From CBDCGV01 sp965216955 (GTDB taxonomy: Bacteria > Bacteroidota > Bacteroidia > Chitinophagales > JADIYW01), in NCBI GenBank assembly GCA_965216955.1, contig CBDCGV010000002.1:62001-126000 (forward strand): a stretch of DNA of 64,000 nt. Reading direction: 5' to 3'. The notes under the pieces are model-generated. The model was given only the letters and a program-made list of their open reading frames with translations, had not been told where the DNA came from and ran no database searches. A program made the translations under genes and the position numbers. Positions 37,537 through 47,018 of the stretch are shown here, in pieces (the first letter of the stretch is position 1; every line of letters starts with the position of its first letter).

Positions 37537-39285
37537 TTACTGCTTTAAGAACTTGCCCACTAGAATACCATCATTAGTATGTACTTTCAAAAAATACATA
37601 CCATTTTCCAGCGTATTAATGTCTACAGTTTTCCCATCAAGTATTTTTGTGAGTTTTAGTTCTCCTTCCACATTGTAAATATGGATTAATGTATTCCTTT
37701 GATTGAGGAACTCCGAATCTTCTATATATAATTTTTCCTTTGCCGGATTTGGAACAATTTTAATGGTACCTGACACATTATTCTGAAAGATCCAAGTAGG
37801 AATTTCCTGAACATCATAGGTTATCAAAATAGAATCTAGCAAACATTCATTCTCATAATACAAATACACAGAATCTGTTTCATAAGAAGCGATGATTTCA
37901 ATTGTATTTTCTTTCAAAATATATGGCACTGTAAGATAAAAACTATCCGAGTTATTCAGTTCTATAGCCAGCGTATCTCCCAAATAAACGGTATCTGAGA
38001 AATTAAACATTACCTGTGATGCGGTATCTATTTTTAAATGAACTAGTTCTCTAATCGTATCATAACCATTTGTCAAAGAAACCTCAAAAACAGAATCCCT
38101 ATTGATAACAAATGTATGATCTAACTTTCTTCCAACCATATCCCAAGATGGAAACAAATAATCAGCAGGTGTTTTTGAATGGTCTTTCCAAGTTAAAACT
38201 ACCTCCTCTCCTATACATGGCCTGCTATTCGAAATTAACAACTCTGCTTTCAATTTTGAAATAACCAATGCTCTTCTTTCTTTTGAAAGTACACTCCTCA
38301 TAAGGTCTACCTGTCCCTTTGTAAAGGAAATTCCATCAGTATAATCCATCACATTAGAACACATATCTGGCTTATCATCTATTGGATCTATACATGTATT
38401 AGGATTCCCCCTGCAAATGAAATGAGCTTCCAGTTGATTAGGCGTATCTTCTATCAAATCATCAATATTGCACCCTGTCTGAGAATTATCTACAATGCCT
38501 CCCCAAATGTGAATGAGACCTAAATAATGCCCTACCTCATGCATCAGCGTCCTATATGTAGACTCTCTAAAATACTGACTTCCAGCATATTTATATGCTT
38601 GCATCATAATACCATCCATCCACGAAATGATTCCTCCAGGCAAATAAGGTGCAATTGGATAAGTTGCCTGTCCACCAAAACAAGCTCCACCACCCTTTGC
38701 CAAATTACCAATCCAAAAATTTAAGTAGTTTTTTGTATTCCATGCCGTGATACCGCCACTACCAGCAAGCTTAACTCTTTGATGGCCGGTGACAAATGGA
38801 AATTCACACAATAGACTAGGGGCTATTGGATCCCATTTCCTGTACCTGAAACCATCTGTTGGATTACCTTGAGGGTCAATTTTTGCCGGCACTAAATAGA
38901 TATTTGGTATTGCTAATATATCATGAAACACGCTATCATTAATAGCAACGATATAATCCAATTCAATGTTTAAATACTTATTTGCTGAATCAAGAGATTG
39001 TAAAAACCGATGCTTTTCCAACAAATATCCCTCATTAATAGAATCTTCATATAGTATATTAAAAACGACTGGAATAACAATTGTGTCTTTGCGCTGCTGA
39101 GATTTTCTTTGTACACTACTTTTATCAGCTTGCTCTATTAACTTTCGACAGCTATCATAAATTTTTTCGAGCGCCACACTATCTGAACTACCCAACATAA
39201 AAGGATTTCCGCATTGTGCAGATAAATGTGTTGTTGATGTAAACATCAGCAAAATTGTTATGATTCCTACAAATAATTGCTTCAT
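37537..39285 (-). CDS. M43-family zinc metalloprotease with T9SS sorting domain
   Basis: A 582-residue secreted protease. Signal peptide to L-S-A-Q (about 24). The metzincin zinc site is H249-E-V-G-H253-x5-H259 within LMHEVGHYLGLIH, and the Met-turn is N-V-M-D-Y near 313, both as in the pregnancy-associated plasma protein-A (M43B) group. A PKD/Ig-like beta region covers about 350-490. The C-terminal 80 residues form a T9SS sorting domain (I-V-P-N-P-A-K-E-K-L). It is expected outside the cell or on its surface, degrading proteins. Single-gene unit. Confidence 0.92.
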   Translation of the reverse strand: MKQLFVGIITILLMFTSTTHLSAQCGNPFMLGSSDSVALEKIYDSCRKLIEQADKSSVQRKSQQRKDTIVIPVVFNILYEDSINEGYLLEKHRFLQSLDSANKYLNIELDYIVAINDSVFHDILAIPNIYLVPAKIDPQGNPTDGFRYRKWDPIAPSLLCEFPFVTGHQRVKLAGSGGITAWNTKNYLNFWIGNLAKGGGACFGGQATYPIAPYLPGGIISWMDGIMMQAYKYAGSQYFRESTYRTLMHEVGHYLGLIHIWGGIVDNSQTGCNIDDLIEDTPNQLEAHFICRGNPNTCIDPIDDKPDMCSNVMDYTDGISFTKGQVDLMRSVLSKERRALVISKLKAELLISNSRPCIGEEVVLTWKDHSKTPADYLFPSWDMVGRKLDHTFVINRDSVFEVSLTNGYDTIRELVHLKIDTASQVMFNFSDTVYLGDTLAIELNNSDSFYLTVPYILKENTIEIIASYETDSVYLYYENECLLDSILITYDVQEIPTWIFQNNVSGTIKIVPNPAKEKLYIEDSEFLNQRNTLIHIYNVEGELKLTKILDGKTVDINTLENGMYFLKVHTNDGILVGKFLKQ

Positions 39286-39338
39286 AGTTATTTATTAAAA
39301 TAGCAATCTAGCTTAAAATCGAGCCTCCCTTTTTTATT

Positions 39339-39830
39339 CTAAACTTTGTATACACTGTAATACCCTTTTACTAACTCCCAGTTGGGATCACTTTTCCCAG
39401 AATAATTTACAAATCTGTCCTTTTTGTCTTCTAAAAATTCCGGTAGCTCAGCTATAATTGCCCCGATTTTAGACATATCTTCTGTTTTCGCATAAAACAT
39501 TATATCAAAAATACGCTTATGGGTTGTAGTACCAACAATCTGAATTTCAGTATCCTTAATTACTTCGTGAATGATATCTTGCATAAGTTTTATCAACTTC
39601 TCCTTCTCTTCATCTGTAGGTAATCCTTGTTCATTGTTTTCAAAAGATTGCAGCGTAACTGTCCAAAACCAAGGGAATTTCTCTTGAAGGCTTGTATCTA
39701 AAAGTGCCATGTTTAGCATTAATTGAAATGGATAGCCTTCAATATCAATTGTACAAATTTGAAATTTTACGGCAACTGCCTTCTTCTTCTCATGGGAGTT
39801 ATTTTTATGGGAACTTTGTTGTTTACTCAT
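39339..39830 (-). CDS. DUF695-like hypothetical protein
   Basis: A 163-residue soluble protein. The part from residue 25 on (I-D-G/E-G-Y-P-F, W-F-W-T-V-T-L, G-L-P-T-D-E-E-K-E-K-L) resembles DUF695, a family of unknown function that often has a second DUF with R-I-F-D-I-M-F-Y-A-K. I place the start at ATG 39830 (M-S-K-Q-Q); an ATG at 39866 would add 12 hydrophobic residues that do not form a full signal peptide. It lies 92 bases after aroA on the same strand and may be read through from the aro operon. Function unknown. Confidence 0.6.
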   Translation of the reverse strand: MSKQQSSHKNNSHEKKKAVAVKFQICTIDIEGYPFQLMLNMALLDTSLQEKFPWFWTVTLQSFENNEQGLPTDEEKEKLIKLMQDIIHEVIKDTEIQIVGTTTHKRIFDIMFYAKTEDMSKIGAIIAELPEFLEDKKDRFVNYSGKSDPNWELVKGYYSVYKV

Positions 39831-39922
39831 ATTTATTATTGCAAATAATAATTTGCTAAAATTCATTTCATATGAAGCCTAGCTTGCTTACTAAAGTTAA
39901 CCTTAATATGGCAAAAAACCAA

Positions 39923-41170
39923 TTAGACCACTTTGATTGCATGTGTGATCTTTAAGTCGTTTAAATCCTTCCAAAAATTAGGATATGACTTGCTGACCAC
40001 TAATGGATCATTTATAAATACTTCATCTGATTTTAAACAAAGAGGTGCAAAAGCCATTGCCATTCGATGATCGTCATAGGTTTCTATGGTAGGTTGAATG
40101 TCTTTATTAAATTTTTCAGAGGAAAGCTCCCAATTTTCCTTATTAATTTCTGTAAAATGCACATCAAATTTTGATAATTCATTTTTCAATGCCATGACTC
40201 GGTCTGTTTCTTTAATCTTAAGCGTGGAAAGTCCTTTAAATTTTCCATTTACCTTTAATGCTCCGCACATTGCAACTACTGTTTGTGCTAAATCGGGGCA
40301 TCTCAAGAAATCATATTCCAATATGTCAGGAAAAACCATATTTTTTTTAGTAATGACTACCGATTTACTCTGATCGTCAAAAACACTATCTATTCCGAAA
40401 CGATGCATTATTTCAGCAATCACTGCATCCCCCTGTAAACTATTACTTGTTAATCCATTTAATTTTATGCTTGCTACATTGGTCAATGCTGCAATACTGT
40501 AATAGTACGAAGCTGCACTCCAATCTGCCTCAACATAAAAATCTTTAGGGTCATATGCTCCTTCTTCAATCGTTATAATATTTTCATGCCAGGAGTAACA
40601 AATACCAAAATAGGCCATAAGATTTAATGTCATCTCTATATATGGAATAGAAACGACTGTTCCTTCTAGTTTAAGTTTTAATCCCCCTTTTAGCGTAGGA
40701 GCAATCATCAAAATTGCTGAAATATATTGACTGCTTGTCGAGGCGGGAATGGACAAGGTTCCTCCTACTAATTGCTGACCTTTTATCTTAAGAGGAGGAT
40801 AACCTTCTTTTTCCAAATAGGTGATATCTGCTCCTAATACTCTAAGAGCATCAACTAAAATACCGATTGGACGTTGTTTCATCCGCTCACTTCCGGTAAG
40901 TATATGTTCTTCCCCAGTGCAAGTTGATAAATAAGCAGTTAAAAAACGAAAAGTCGTTCCACCCGCGCCTGCATCCAAAGTTGTATTGTTCGAACTTAAT
41001 AAATCATCTAAAACAACGGTATCATCAGCATTTGAAAGATTTTCAATAGTGAAATCATTGCCACACAAAGCTCGAACAACAAGTACCCTATTGCTTATAC
41101 TTTTAGAACCATTCAAGGTTACCTCTCCCCTTATCTCCCTTTCTTTAGGAGCTTTAACTGTATAAATCAT
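39923..41170 (-). CDS. aroA: 3-Phosphoshikimate 1-carboxyvinyltransferase (EPSP synthase)
   Basis: A 415-residue enzyme joining shikimate-3-phosphate and PEP in the chorismate pathway. It begins with L-N-G-S-K-S-I-S-N-R, the substrate-binding Lys/Ser/Arg segment, and has D-A-G-A-G-G-T-T-F-R, a variant of the usual N-A-G-T-A-x-R PEP-site motif typical of Bacteroidota, then KETDR and DDHRMAMA. It overlaps aroB by 4 bases (ATGA). Confidence 0.95.
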   Translation of the reverse strand: MIYTVKAPKEREIRGEVTLNGSKSISNRVLVVRALCGNDFTIENLSNADDTVVLDDLLSSNNTTLDAGAGGTTFRFLTAYLSTCTGEEHILTGSERMKQRPIGILVDALRVLGADITYLEKEGYPPLKIKGQQLVGGTLSIPASTSSQYISAILMIAPTLKGGLKLKLEGTVVSIPYIEMTLNLMAYFGICYSWHENIITIEEGAYDPKDFYVEADWSAASYYYSIAALTNVASIKLNGLTSNSLQGDAVIAEIMHRFGIDSVFDDQSKSVVITKKNMVFPDILEYDFLRCPDLAQTVVAMCGALKVNGKFKGLSTLKIKETDRVMALKNELSKFDVHFTEINKENWELSSEKFNKDIQPTIETYDDHRMAMAFAPLCLKSDEVFINDPLVVSKSYPNFWKDLNDLKITHAIKVV

Positions 41171-42234
41171 TTTTTTAGTGATTCGTAATAATCTAAAGAT
41201 TCATTAACCATTTTTTCTGTTAGCTCCACATTTATTTCTGCTTTTCCAATAGCAGATAATAAAGCTCCCATAACTCTTCCTTTCTCGTTCTTTTTATCAT
41301 AGGCCATGTATTTCCATATTTGTGAACGATCAACATGACCGACCGATTGATATTCATAATGCGTAAATAACACCTCACAAATCTCATTAAGATCATGATC
41401 AGAAAGACCACATATTTTTTTAGAAATAAATGCCTCGCAAATCATTCCGATTACAATAGCTTCACCATGAAGAAGCGGGTCTTTGTCTTCCGCTACTGAT
41501 ATTGCTTCTATAGCATGACCAATAGTATGTCCAAAATTCAAAATTTTTCTCAATCCCTTTTCAAAAGGATCCTCTTCAACCACTTCTTTTTTAATTAATA
41601 AAGATTGGTACACAATCTCTTCAATATTTGCTACATAAAGTGTTTCTAATGATTTCAGTTGCTTCCATTGTTCTTTGCTTTTAATTAAAGCATGTTTAAA
41701 TATTTCTGCAAAGCCATTTTTATACTCCCTTTCAGAGAGTGTCTTATAAAAAAAAGTTGATATTGCAACCAATCGAGGATTCCTGAAAAGCCCAATTAAG
41801 TTTTTACCATATTTAAAATCAACAGCTAATTTACCTCCGATAGAAGCGTCTACCTGAGAAAGTATAGTTGTAGGAATATTTAAAAAATCAACCCCTCTCT
41901 TATAACAAGACGCTGCAAAACCACCCATATCTCCCAAAACACCACCGCCTAAATTAATAACTAATGAATTTCTATCTGCACTAGTATCCAGAAGTTGTTT
42001 CCATATTGATTGGCAAGTAGTTAAGTTTTTAAATTGCTCACCAGGTTGAACTTCAAGAACTGTAAAGTTATTTCCATCTACCATTTTTAAAAAGTACGGT
42101 AGACAATCTCGCTTTGTATTTGTGTCGCAAAGAACATAATATTGTGAATAAGCATTATTATCCAAAAAGCTTTTTACACTATAGAGCTCTTTATCTAAAG
42201 TAATTTCATATCCATCTAAATTCACTTTTCTCAT
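41167..42234 (-). CDS. aroB: 3-Dehydroquinate synthase
   Basis: A 355-residue NAD- and Zn-dependent enzyme of the shikimate pathway. The NAD motif G-G-G-V-L-G-D-M-G-G-F is near residue 99, followed by ciPTTlLSQVDASIGGK, and the metal ligands are in E-D-P-F-E (Glu), F-G-H-T-I-G-H-A-I-E and L-L-H-G-E-A. Translated with its neighbours: overlap of 1 base with the ABM gene (TAATG) and 4 bases with aroA. Confidence 0.97.
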   Translation of the reverse strand: MRKVNLDGYEITLDKELYSVKSFLDNNAYSQYYVLCDTNTKRDCLPYFLKMVDGNNFTVLEVQPGEQFKNLTTCQSIWKQLLDTSADRNSLVINLGGGVLGDMGGFAASCYKRGVDFLNIPTTILSQVDASIGGKLAVDFKYGKNLIGLFRNPRLVAISTFFYKTLSEREYKNGFAEIFKHALIKSKEQWKQLKSLETLYVANIEEIVYQSLLIKKEVVEEDPFEKGLRKILNFGHTIGHAIEAISVAEDKDPLLHGEAIVIGMICEAFISKKICGLSDHDLNEICEVLFTHYEYQSVGHVDRSQIWKYMAYDKKNEKGRVMGALLSAIGKAEINVELTEKMVNESLDYYESLKK

Positions 42235-42527
42235 TATAATTCCAATATTTTATCTACACTCCATGCTTCAGGTTTCCCAGCAAATTTTGACTTTGCGAAT
42301 TTCCATATGATCTTAAAAACTTCTGTTTCTTTATAATTGATGAGATCTTCTTCACTATCCCATTTACTATAAGTAAAACATACTCCGGGGTTATTAATAT
42401 CTTTAAAAACCTCTAAATGATTACATCCTTTCATGCCTCTTACCTTTGGAGCATATTCTGTAAAATGTGCTAAAAAAGTTTCGAGTTCTTCTACATCAAT
42501 TATTAATTTAACAATACGTACAATCAT
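42234..42527 (-). CDS. Antibiotic biosynthesis monooxygenase (ABM) domain protein
   Basis: A 97-residue ferredoxin-like ABM-fold protein: an initial beta strand (M-I-V-R-I-V-K-L), E-L-E-T-F-L and the R-G-M-K-G-C-N-H-L-E-V-F strand followed by S-K-W-D-S-E-E-D-L-I-N-Y, all typical. Members include quinol and heme monooxygenases as well as small proteins of unknown role. Inserted between the SAM hydrolase and aroB with overlaps of 4 and 1 bases, so it is made together with shikimate enzymes; why is not clear. Confidence 0.85.
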   Translation of the reverse strand: MIVRIVKLIIDVEELETFLAHFTEYAPKVRGMKGCNHLEVFKDINNPGVCFTYSKWDSEEDLINYKETEVFKIIWKFAKSKFAGKPEAWSVDKILEL

Positions 42528-43291
42528 TCAAATTCAATTTGGATGGAATCACCAATTCTTAAACCTAAAAGCAAATCTGCTCTTCCATTATTTACAGAAA
42601 TTTCTAACAACTTGTTATTATTAAAACGGGCCAATCTCTCCCCATGAGGAACATCCGAATAGCTTTGATGGAGTTTGTCTATGGTATCCAATCTTCTAAA
42701 ATTTATAACAAACTTCCGATTCTTTACTCCTTGTTCAAAATCTTCATATGTTATATTCGTGATAATATTTCCAAAATGGTCAATATGAGTAACTAACCCA
42801 CTCATTCTTTTTTCATAAATAACAGGTTTCATATCCAACTTCTCTACAATAGATTTTTTCACTTCTCCCTTTTCCGACAGATGTTCACCCTCCTCAATAA
42901 ACTTCAATACTTTACAAAGTAATTGATCCATAGATAGGTTTCCGAATGTACTCCTCTTAAATGCTACAAAAGGTATATTTATCGAATTAAAAACCAAAGA
43001 CAGTACTCCATTATTGGGAGCTATAAAGTAATAACCTTCATGTTCACAAACCAAAATCTCTTGATCCAAGTCAGCACTTTCATTTACTCTTACAATATGT
43101 ATAGTACCAGCAGGGTAACTCTTAAAAGTATTTTTCAGAATATAGGCCGCTGAATTAATATTAAAGGCCTCTACATTATGCGTTAAGTCTACAAAACGAA
43201 CCTCAGGACAAGTACTTAGAACTTCTCCTTTAAATGCCGGAATATAATAATCCACATTGCCAAAATCTGTTATTAACGTTACAATGGCCAT
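42524..43291 (-). CDS. SAM hydroxide adenosyltransferase (DUF62) family
   Basis: A 255-residue protein of the DUF62/SAM hydrolase group, related to fluorinases and chlorinases but acting with water, giving adenosine and methionine. Conserved start I-T-L-I-T-D-F-G-N-V-D-Y-Y, then F-V-D-L-T-H-N-V, C-E-H-E-G-Y-Y-F-I-A-P-N-N-G-V-L-S and H-I-D-H-F-G-N-I-I-T-N-I. The fluorinase-specific loop is absent. First gene of a four-gene operon with ABM, aroB and aroA, and divergent from the phoH-type gene across 78 bases. Confidence 0.9.
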   Translation of the reverse strand: MAIVTLITDFGNVDYYIPAFKGEVLSTCPEVRFVDLTHNVEAFNINSAAYILKNTFKSYPAGTIHIVRVNESADLDQEILVCEHEGYYFIAPNNGVLSLVFNSINIPFVAFKRSTFGNLSMDQLLCKVLKFIEEGEHLSEKGEVKKSIVEKLDMKPVIYEKRMSGLVTHIDHFGNIITNITYEDFEQGVKNRKFVINFRRLDTIDKLHQSYSDVPHGERLARFNNNKLLEISVNNGRADLLLGLRIGDSIQIEFE

Positions 43292-43369
43292 TTAAATTTA
43301 AATCTTCTAATTTCTTACCTTTAGAGCAAACACAATATCTTATTAAGTGCATAAAAATAGTAGAAATAA

Positions 43370-44332
43370 TTGAGTGAGTTAGTTTTCAAATTAGACAATA
43401 TTAATCCTATAGATTTTTTTGGAATCAACAATTCAAAGTTTAAGCTTATTCAAGAATCTTTTAATGATTTAAAGATTTTTTCCAGAGGAACTAAAATTGT
43501 AGCAAATGGCAATGAAGATAATCTCCATAGGTTCCAAGAAAAGTTAAATGAAATACTCAATTACTATAATAAATATGGGAAATTATCAGAACGTCATTTA
43601 GAAGAGTTATTAAGTAAAAAGGAAATTGATAAAGACGCCTTTTCAAATTTTAATGATCATACTTTGGTATACGGTACTGGTGGAAAGCTGATCAAAGCAA
43701 AAACCGCTAATCAAAGAAAAATGGTGGAATTAAGTGAGACCAATGATGTGCTCTTCGCAATTGGTCCAGCTGGAACTGGAAAAACATATACGGCGGTTGC
43801 TTTAGCAGTAAGGGCTTTAAAAAATAAATGGGTAAAAAAAATAATTTTAACCAGGCCGGCCGTTGAAGCAGGTGAAAGACTAGGTTTTCTGCCGGGTGAC
43901 CTTAAGGAAAAAATAGATCCTTATTTGCGTCCTCTTTATGATGCACTTGATGACATGATACCACACGACAAGCTCAATCATTATCTAAATACAAGAGTAA
44001 TAGAAGTGGCGCCACTGGCTTTTATGAGAGGTAGAACATTGGACAATGCCTTTTTAATTTTAGATGAAGCGCAAAATGCTACTTTAGGACAACTAAAAAT
44101 GTTTTTGACTCGGCTTGGTCCCTCTGCAAAATGCATCATTAATGGAGACCTATCACAAATTGACCTCCCCAAAAACCAACAATCAGGTTTGATGGCAACC
44201 ACTAAAATGCTTGACTCAATAAAAGGCATAGGTGTTATAAAATTGACTAGCAAAGATGTTATTAGACATAAATTAGTAAAAGAAATTATCCAAGCGTTTG
44301 ATAAAGAATCAATCGAACAGAAAAAAAATTAA
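43370..44332 (+). CDS. PhoH-family ATPase (PhoH1/YbeZ type)
   Basis: A 320-residue P-loop protein. Walker A is G-P-A-G-T-G-K-T in the middle of the chain, Walker B is F-L-I-L-D-E-A-Q-N, and it has the family's T-R-P-A-V-E-A-G-E and F-M-R-G-R-T-L. PhoH1 proteins hydrolyse ATP and are linked with RNA metabolism, often near ybeY. An in-frame stop lies directly before TTG 43370, so the start must be that TTG; the resulting L-S-E-L-V-F-K-L-D aligns well with the usual PhoH start. It ends one base before purC, so the two are co-transcribed. Confidence 0.93.
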   Translation: MSELVFKLDNINPIDFFGINNSKFKLIQESFNDLKIFSRGTKIVANGNEDNLHRFQEKLNEILNYYNKYGKLSERHLEELLSKKEIDKDAFSNFNDHTLVYGTGGKLIKAKTANQRKMVELSETNDVLFAIGPAGTGKTYTAVALAVRALKNKWVKKIILTRPAVEAGERLGFLPGDLKEKIDPYLRPLYDALDDMIPHDKLNHYLNTRVIEVAPLAFMRGRTLDNAFLILDEAQNATLGQLKMFLTRLGPSAKCIINGDLSQIDLPKNQQSGLMATTKMLDSIKGIGVIKLTSKDVIRHKLVKEIIQAFDKESIEQKKN

Positions 44333-44333
44333 G

Positions 44334-45272
44334 ATGAGTTTAAAGGAAACAAATTTCGACCTTCCAGGGCAAACCAATAAGTACATTGGAAAAGTAAGAG
44401 ATGTTTACACCATTGACAATGACAAATTAGTGATGGTAATCAGTGATCGTATATCTTCATTTGATGTAGTATTACCCAAACCTATTCCATTTAAAGGACA
44501 AGTGCTCAACCAAATTGCAGCTAAATTTCTGGATGCCACAAAAGATATTGTTCCTAACTGGATAGAATGCATTCCAGACCCAAATGTAGCCATTGGTAAA
44601 AAATGTAGTCCTTTCAGAGTCGAAATGGTCATAAGAGGTTATTGTGCAGGGCACGCATGGCGTACCTATAAAAATGGAAAAAGATTACTTTGTGGTGTGC
44701 CTCTTCCTGAAGGATTAAAAGAGAATGACAAGTTTCCTGAACCCATTATCACTCCAACCACAAAAGCAATGGCTGGTCATGACGAAGATATCTCTAGAGA
44801 AGAAATTTTAGCACAACGCATCGTTTCAGAGGAAGATTATATCCAATTGGAAGATTATACTAGAAAATTATACCAAAGAGGCAGCGAAATAGCCAAAGAA
44901 AGAGGACTTATTCTTGTAGATACAAAATATGAATTTGGTAAAATAGAAGACACCATTTACCTTATTGATGAAATACATACACCTGATTCATCTAGATACT
45001 TTTATCTAGATGGATATGAAGAAAGACAGGCAAATGATATACCTCAGAAGCAATTATCAAAAGAATTTGTAAGACAGTGGTTGATAGAAAATGGTTTCCA
45101 AGGTAAAGAAGGGCAGGTTATTCCTGAGATGACCGAAGAAAAGGTTAATTCTATCACAGAAAGATATATAGAGCTCTACGAGAACATTGTAGGTGAAAAA
45201 TTCATAAAAGCAGATCAAGAAAACATACATCTAAGAATTTATGATAACATCATTAATGTACTAAATGATTAA
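44334..45272 (+). CDS. purC: SAICAR synthetase (phosphoribosylaminoimidazole-succinocarboxamide synthase)
   Basis: A 312-residue enzyme of purine synthesis that joins CAIR and aspartate using ATP. K-Y-I-G-K-V-R-D-V-Y at the start, ISDRISSFDVVLP, V-E-M-V-I-R-G-Y-C-A-G-H-A-W, and L-V-D-T-K-Y-E-F-G are all family marks. It is of the longer type (about 310 residues). The start at ATG 44334 is preferred to an in-frame TTG within phoH. The second purine gene of the window, guaA, is 14 kb away. Confidence 0.97.
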   Translation: MSLKETNFDLPGQTNKYIGKVRDVYTIDNDKLVMVISDRISSFDVVLPKPIPFKGQVLNQIAAKFLDATKDIVPNWIECIPDPNVAIGKKCSPFRVEMVIRGYCAGHAWRTYKNGKRLLCGVPLPEGLKENDKFPEPIITPTTKAMAGHDEDISREEILAQRIVSEEDYIQLEDYTRKLYQRGSEIAKERGLILVDTKYEFGKIEDTIYLIDEIHTPDSSRYFYLDGYEERQANDIPQKQLSKEFVRQWLIENGFQGKEGQVIPEMTEEKVNSITERYIELYENIVGEKFIKADQENIHLRIYDNIINVLND

Positions 45273-45314
45273 TTGACTAACCCATATCATTAATTTTTGA
45301 CTTAATTTACTATC

Positions 45315-47015
45315 GTGAAAATCGGTACTTCAAAATTTGATATTACACCAGAAGTGATTGGTGCAACGATGCTTGGTTATGGAGTTTCAGAGCATAAAGT
45401 TCGAAAAATTGCTACTAGATTATTTGCACGTGCTTTTTACATAGAAAATGAAAATGAAGTTCTTTGTATTGTTATATCAGAATTTGCCTTTATAACACCT
45501 TCTATTAAACATAGATTATTCAAAGAATTAAACCACCTCGCCCCACAAATACCATTAAATGATCAAAATGTGCTTCTAATTGGGCAACACACTCATAGCG
45601 CTCCGGGAGGTTATTCCTATCACCCTTTTTACAATATTTCTGCAAATGGATTGAAATTAGAAGTCCTTGAGACCTATACTAAAGGTATTGCTAATGCTAT
45701 CATTGAGGCCTATAATCAAAGAACCGATGGCCGTATTCAATTTGGAAGTGGGGAAATTTCTCCAGATAAAAAAGTAGGCTTTAATAGATCTATCAAGGCA
45801 TACAATACAAATATTGATGTTAAGCCAATTTCTTTTGAAAACAGGCATTTAGCAATTGATAGAGAAATGCGTTTGCTCAAATTTGTAAAGAAAAGTGGTA
45901 AAGAGATTGGCTCCATCAATTGGTTTGCCGTACATACAACATCTATTCCCAATGAAGGAAGAGAGGTTCATAGTGATAATAAAGGATATGCTTCCTTATT
46001 TTTAGAAAAAGAAAAAGGAAGAGATTATGTCGCTGCTTTTGCGCATGGTAGTTCGGGAGATGTAACCCCTAATTTTATTCCTAATAAAAAAATTGGACGA
46101 AGCAGAGATTTCGATGGTCCTTTCAAAAGTAATGATGAGAACGCCCAATTCAATGGAAATATTCAATACGAAAAGGCCAGTGAAATTGATCGATCATTAT
46201 CCGTTAATGATGAGATTGGTCAAGATATTAAAGTCCATTTAAAATGGATAGATATGTCTGGAATAGACATTGATTCAAAATTTGCAAACGGATTTAAAAA
46301 TGCAATTACCAGTCATTCTTGTATGGGAACGGAGATGTTTGCAGGAGCTCAAAGCGATGGAAAAGGGATCCCCAATTATCTGCTTCCTGTATGTAAAACC
46401 TTTAGCAGAATTGTTAAAAGTTATGAAATGGGTTTGGTAAATGGTCCTATTGACAAAAAATTTAAAGAGGATTTAAAAAGAAAATATCAAGCACAAGGAA
46501 TAAAAGATATTTTAATGGAAACGGGCAAAAACAAGCTTTTGGGTAGTACAGATATTAAGAATTTTATTTTGCCCAATTTCACAGATCCCATAATTAAGGT
46601 GTTAAAAAATTTCCATAAAAAAGGCACCTTTGATCAAATTTCTATGACCCCACAAGTCCTGCCTTTTCAAATGGTGCAAATAGGTACTTTATTAATAGCG
46701 GCCTACCCTTTCGAAATTTCAACCAATGCGGGAAGAAGACTACATGATTTTATAAATGACAATATTGATAATTCAATAATTAAGGATGTTATTATTTGTC
46801 CATATGCTAATGGATATAATGGATATATCACCACATATGAAGAATATCAAGCGCAAATGTATGAAGGTGCTCACAATGTATTTGGACAATGGGCCCTCTC
46901 TGCATTAAGGCAAATTACCTTCGAAATGTTAGAAGAAATGAAAACGGGTGATATATCTCCTTCTCAAGATATACTTAGTAAATATGACAATCTGGATCTC
47001 GAAAAACTAATGTAA
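45315..47015 (+). CDS. Neutral/alkaline ceramidase-like protein, nucleophile variant
   Basis: A 566-residue protein of the neutral/alkaline ceramidase family (PF04734). Zinc-site residues are seen: H92 and H94 in Q-H-T-H-S-A-P-G-G-Y, H207 in W-F-A-V-H-T-T-S, and a Y-A-N-G-Y-N-G-Y-I-T-T-Y-E-E-Y segment near the C-terminus. The family's amidase motif G-D-V-S-P-N reads G-D-V-T-P-N here, with Thr251 in place of the nucleophilic Ser. There is no signal peptide and the C-terminal beta-sandwich of secreted ceramidases is missing, so it would be cytosolic. The start is GTG. It may cleave ceramides or other N-acyl lipids made by the cell itself, or have lost activity. The DUF983 gene follows after 3 bases. 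Confidence 0.8.
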   Translation: MKIGTSKFDITPEVIGATMLGYGVSEHKVRKIATRLFARAFYIENENEVLCIVISEFAFITPSIKHRLFKELNHLAPQIPLNDQNVLLIGQHTHSAPGGYSYHPFYNISANGLKLEVLETYTKGIANAIIEAYNQRTDGRIQFGSGEISPDKKVGFNRSIKAYNTNIDVKPISFENRHLAIDREMRLLKFVKKSGKEIGSINWFAVHTTSIPNEGREVHSDNKGYASLFLEKEKGRDYVAAFAHGSSGDVTPNFIPNKKIGRSRDFDGPFKSNDENAQFNGNIQYEKASEIDRSLSVNDEIGQDIKVHLKWIDMSGIDIDSKFANGFKNAITSHSCMGTEMFAGAQSDGKGIPNYLLPVCKTFSRIVKSYEMGLVNGPIDKKFKEDLKRKYQAQGIKDILMETGKNKLLGSTDIKNFILPNFTDPIIKVLKNFHKKGTFDQISMTPQVLPFQMVQIGTLLIAAYPFEISTNAGRRLHDFINDNIDNSIIKDVIICPYANGYNGYITTYEEYQAQMYEGAHNVFGQWALSALRQITFEMLEEMKTGDISPSQDILSKYDNLDLEKLM

Positions 47016-47018
47016 TTG

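Noticed and set aside
42234..42527. Antibiotic biosynthesis cluster suggested by the ABM domain name
   Set aside because: The ABM fold is a common small domain; the neighbours are shikimate genes and no polyketide or peptide synthesis genes are present.
42524..43291. Fluorinase or chlorinase
   Set aside because: It belongs to the same superfamily but lacks the extra loop of fluorinases; the common SAM hydrolase role is far more likely.
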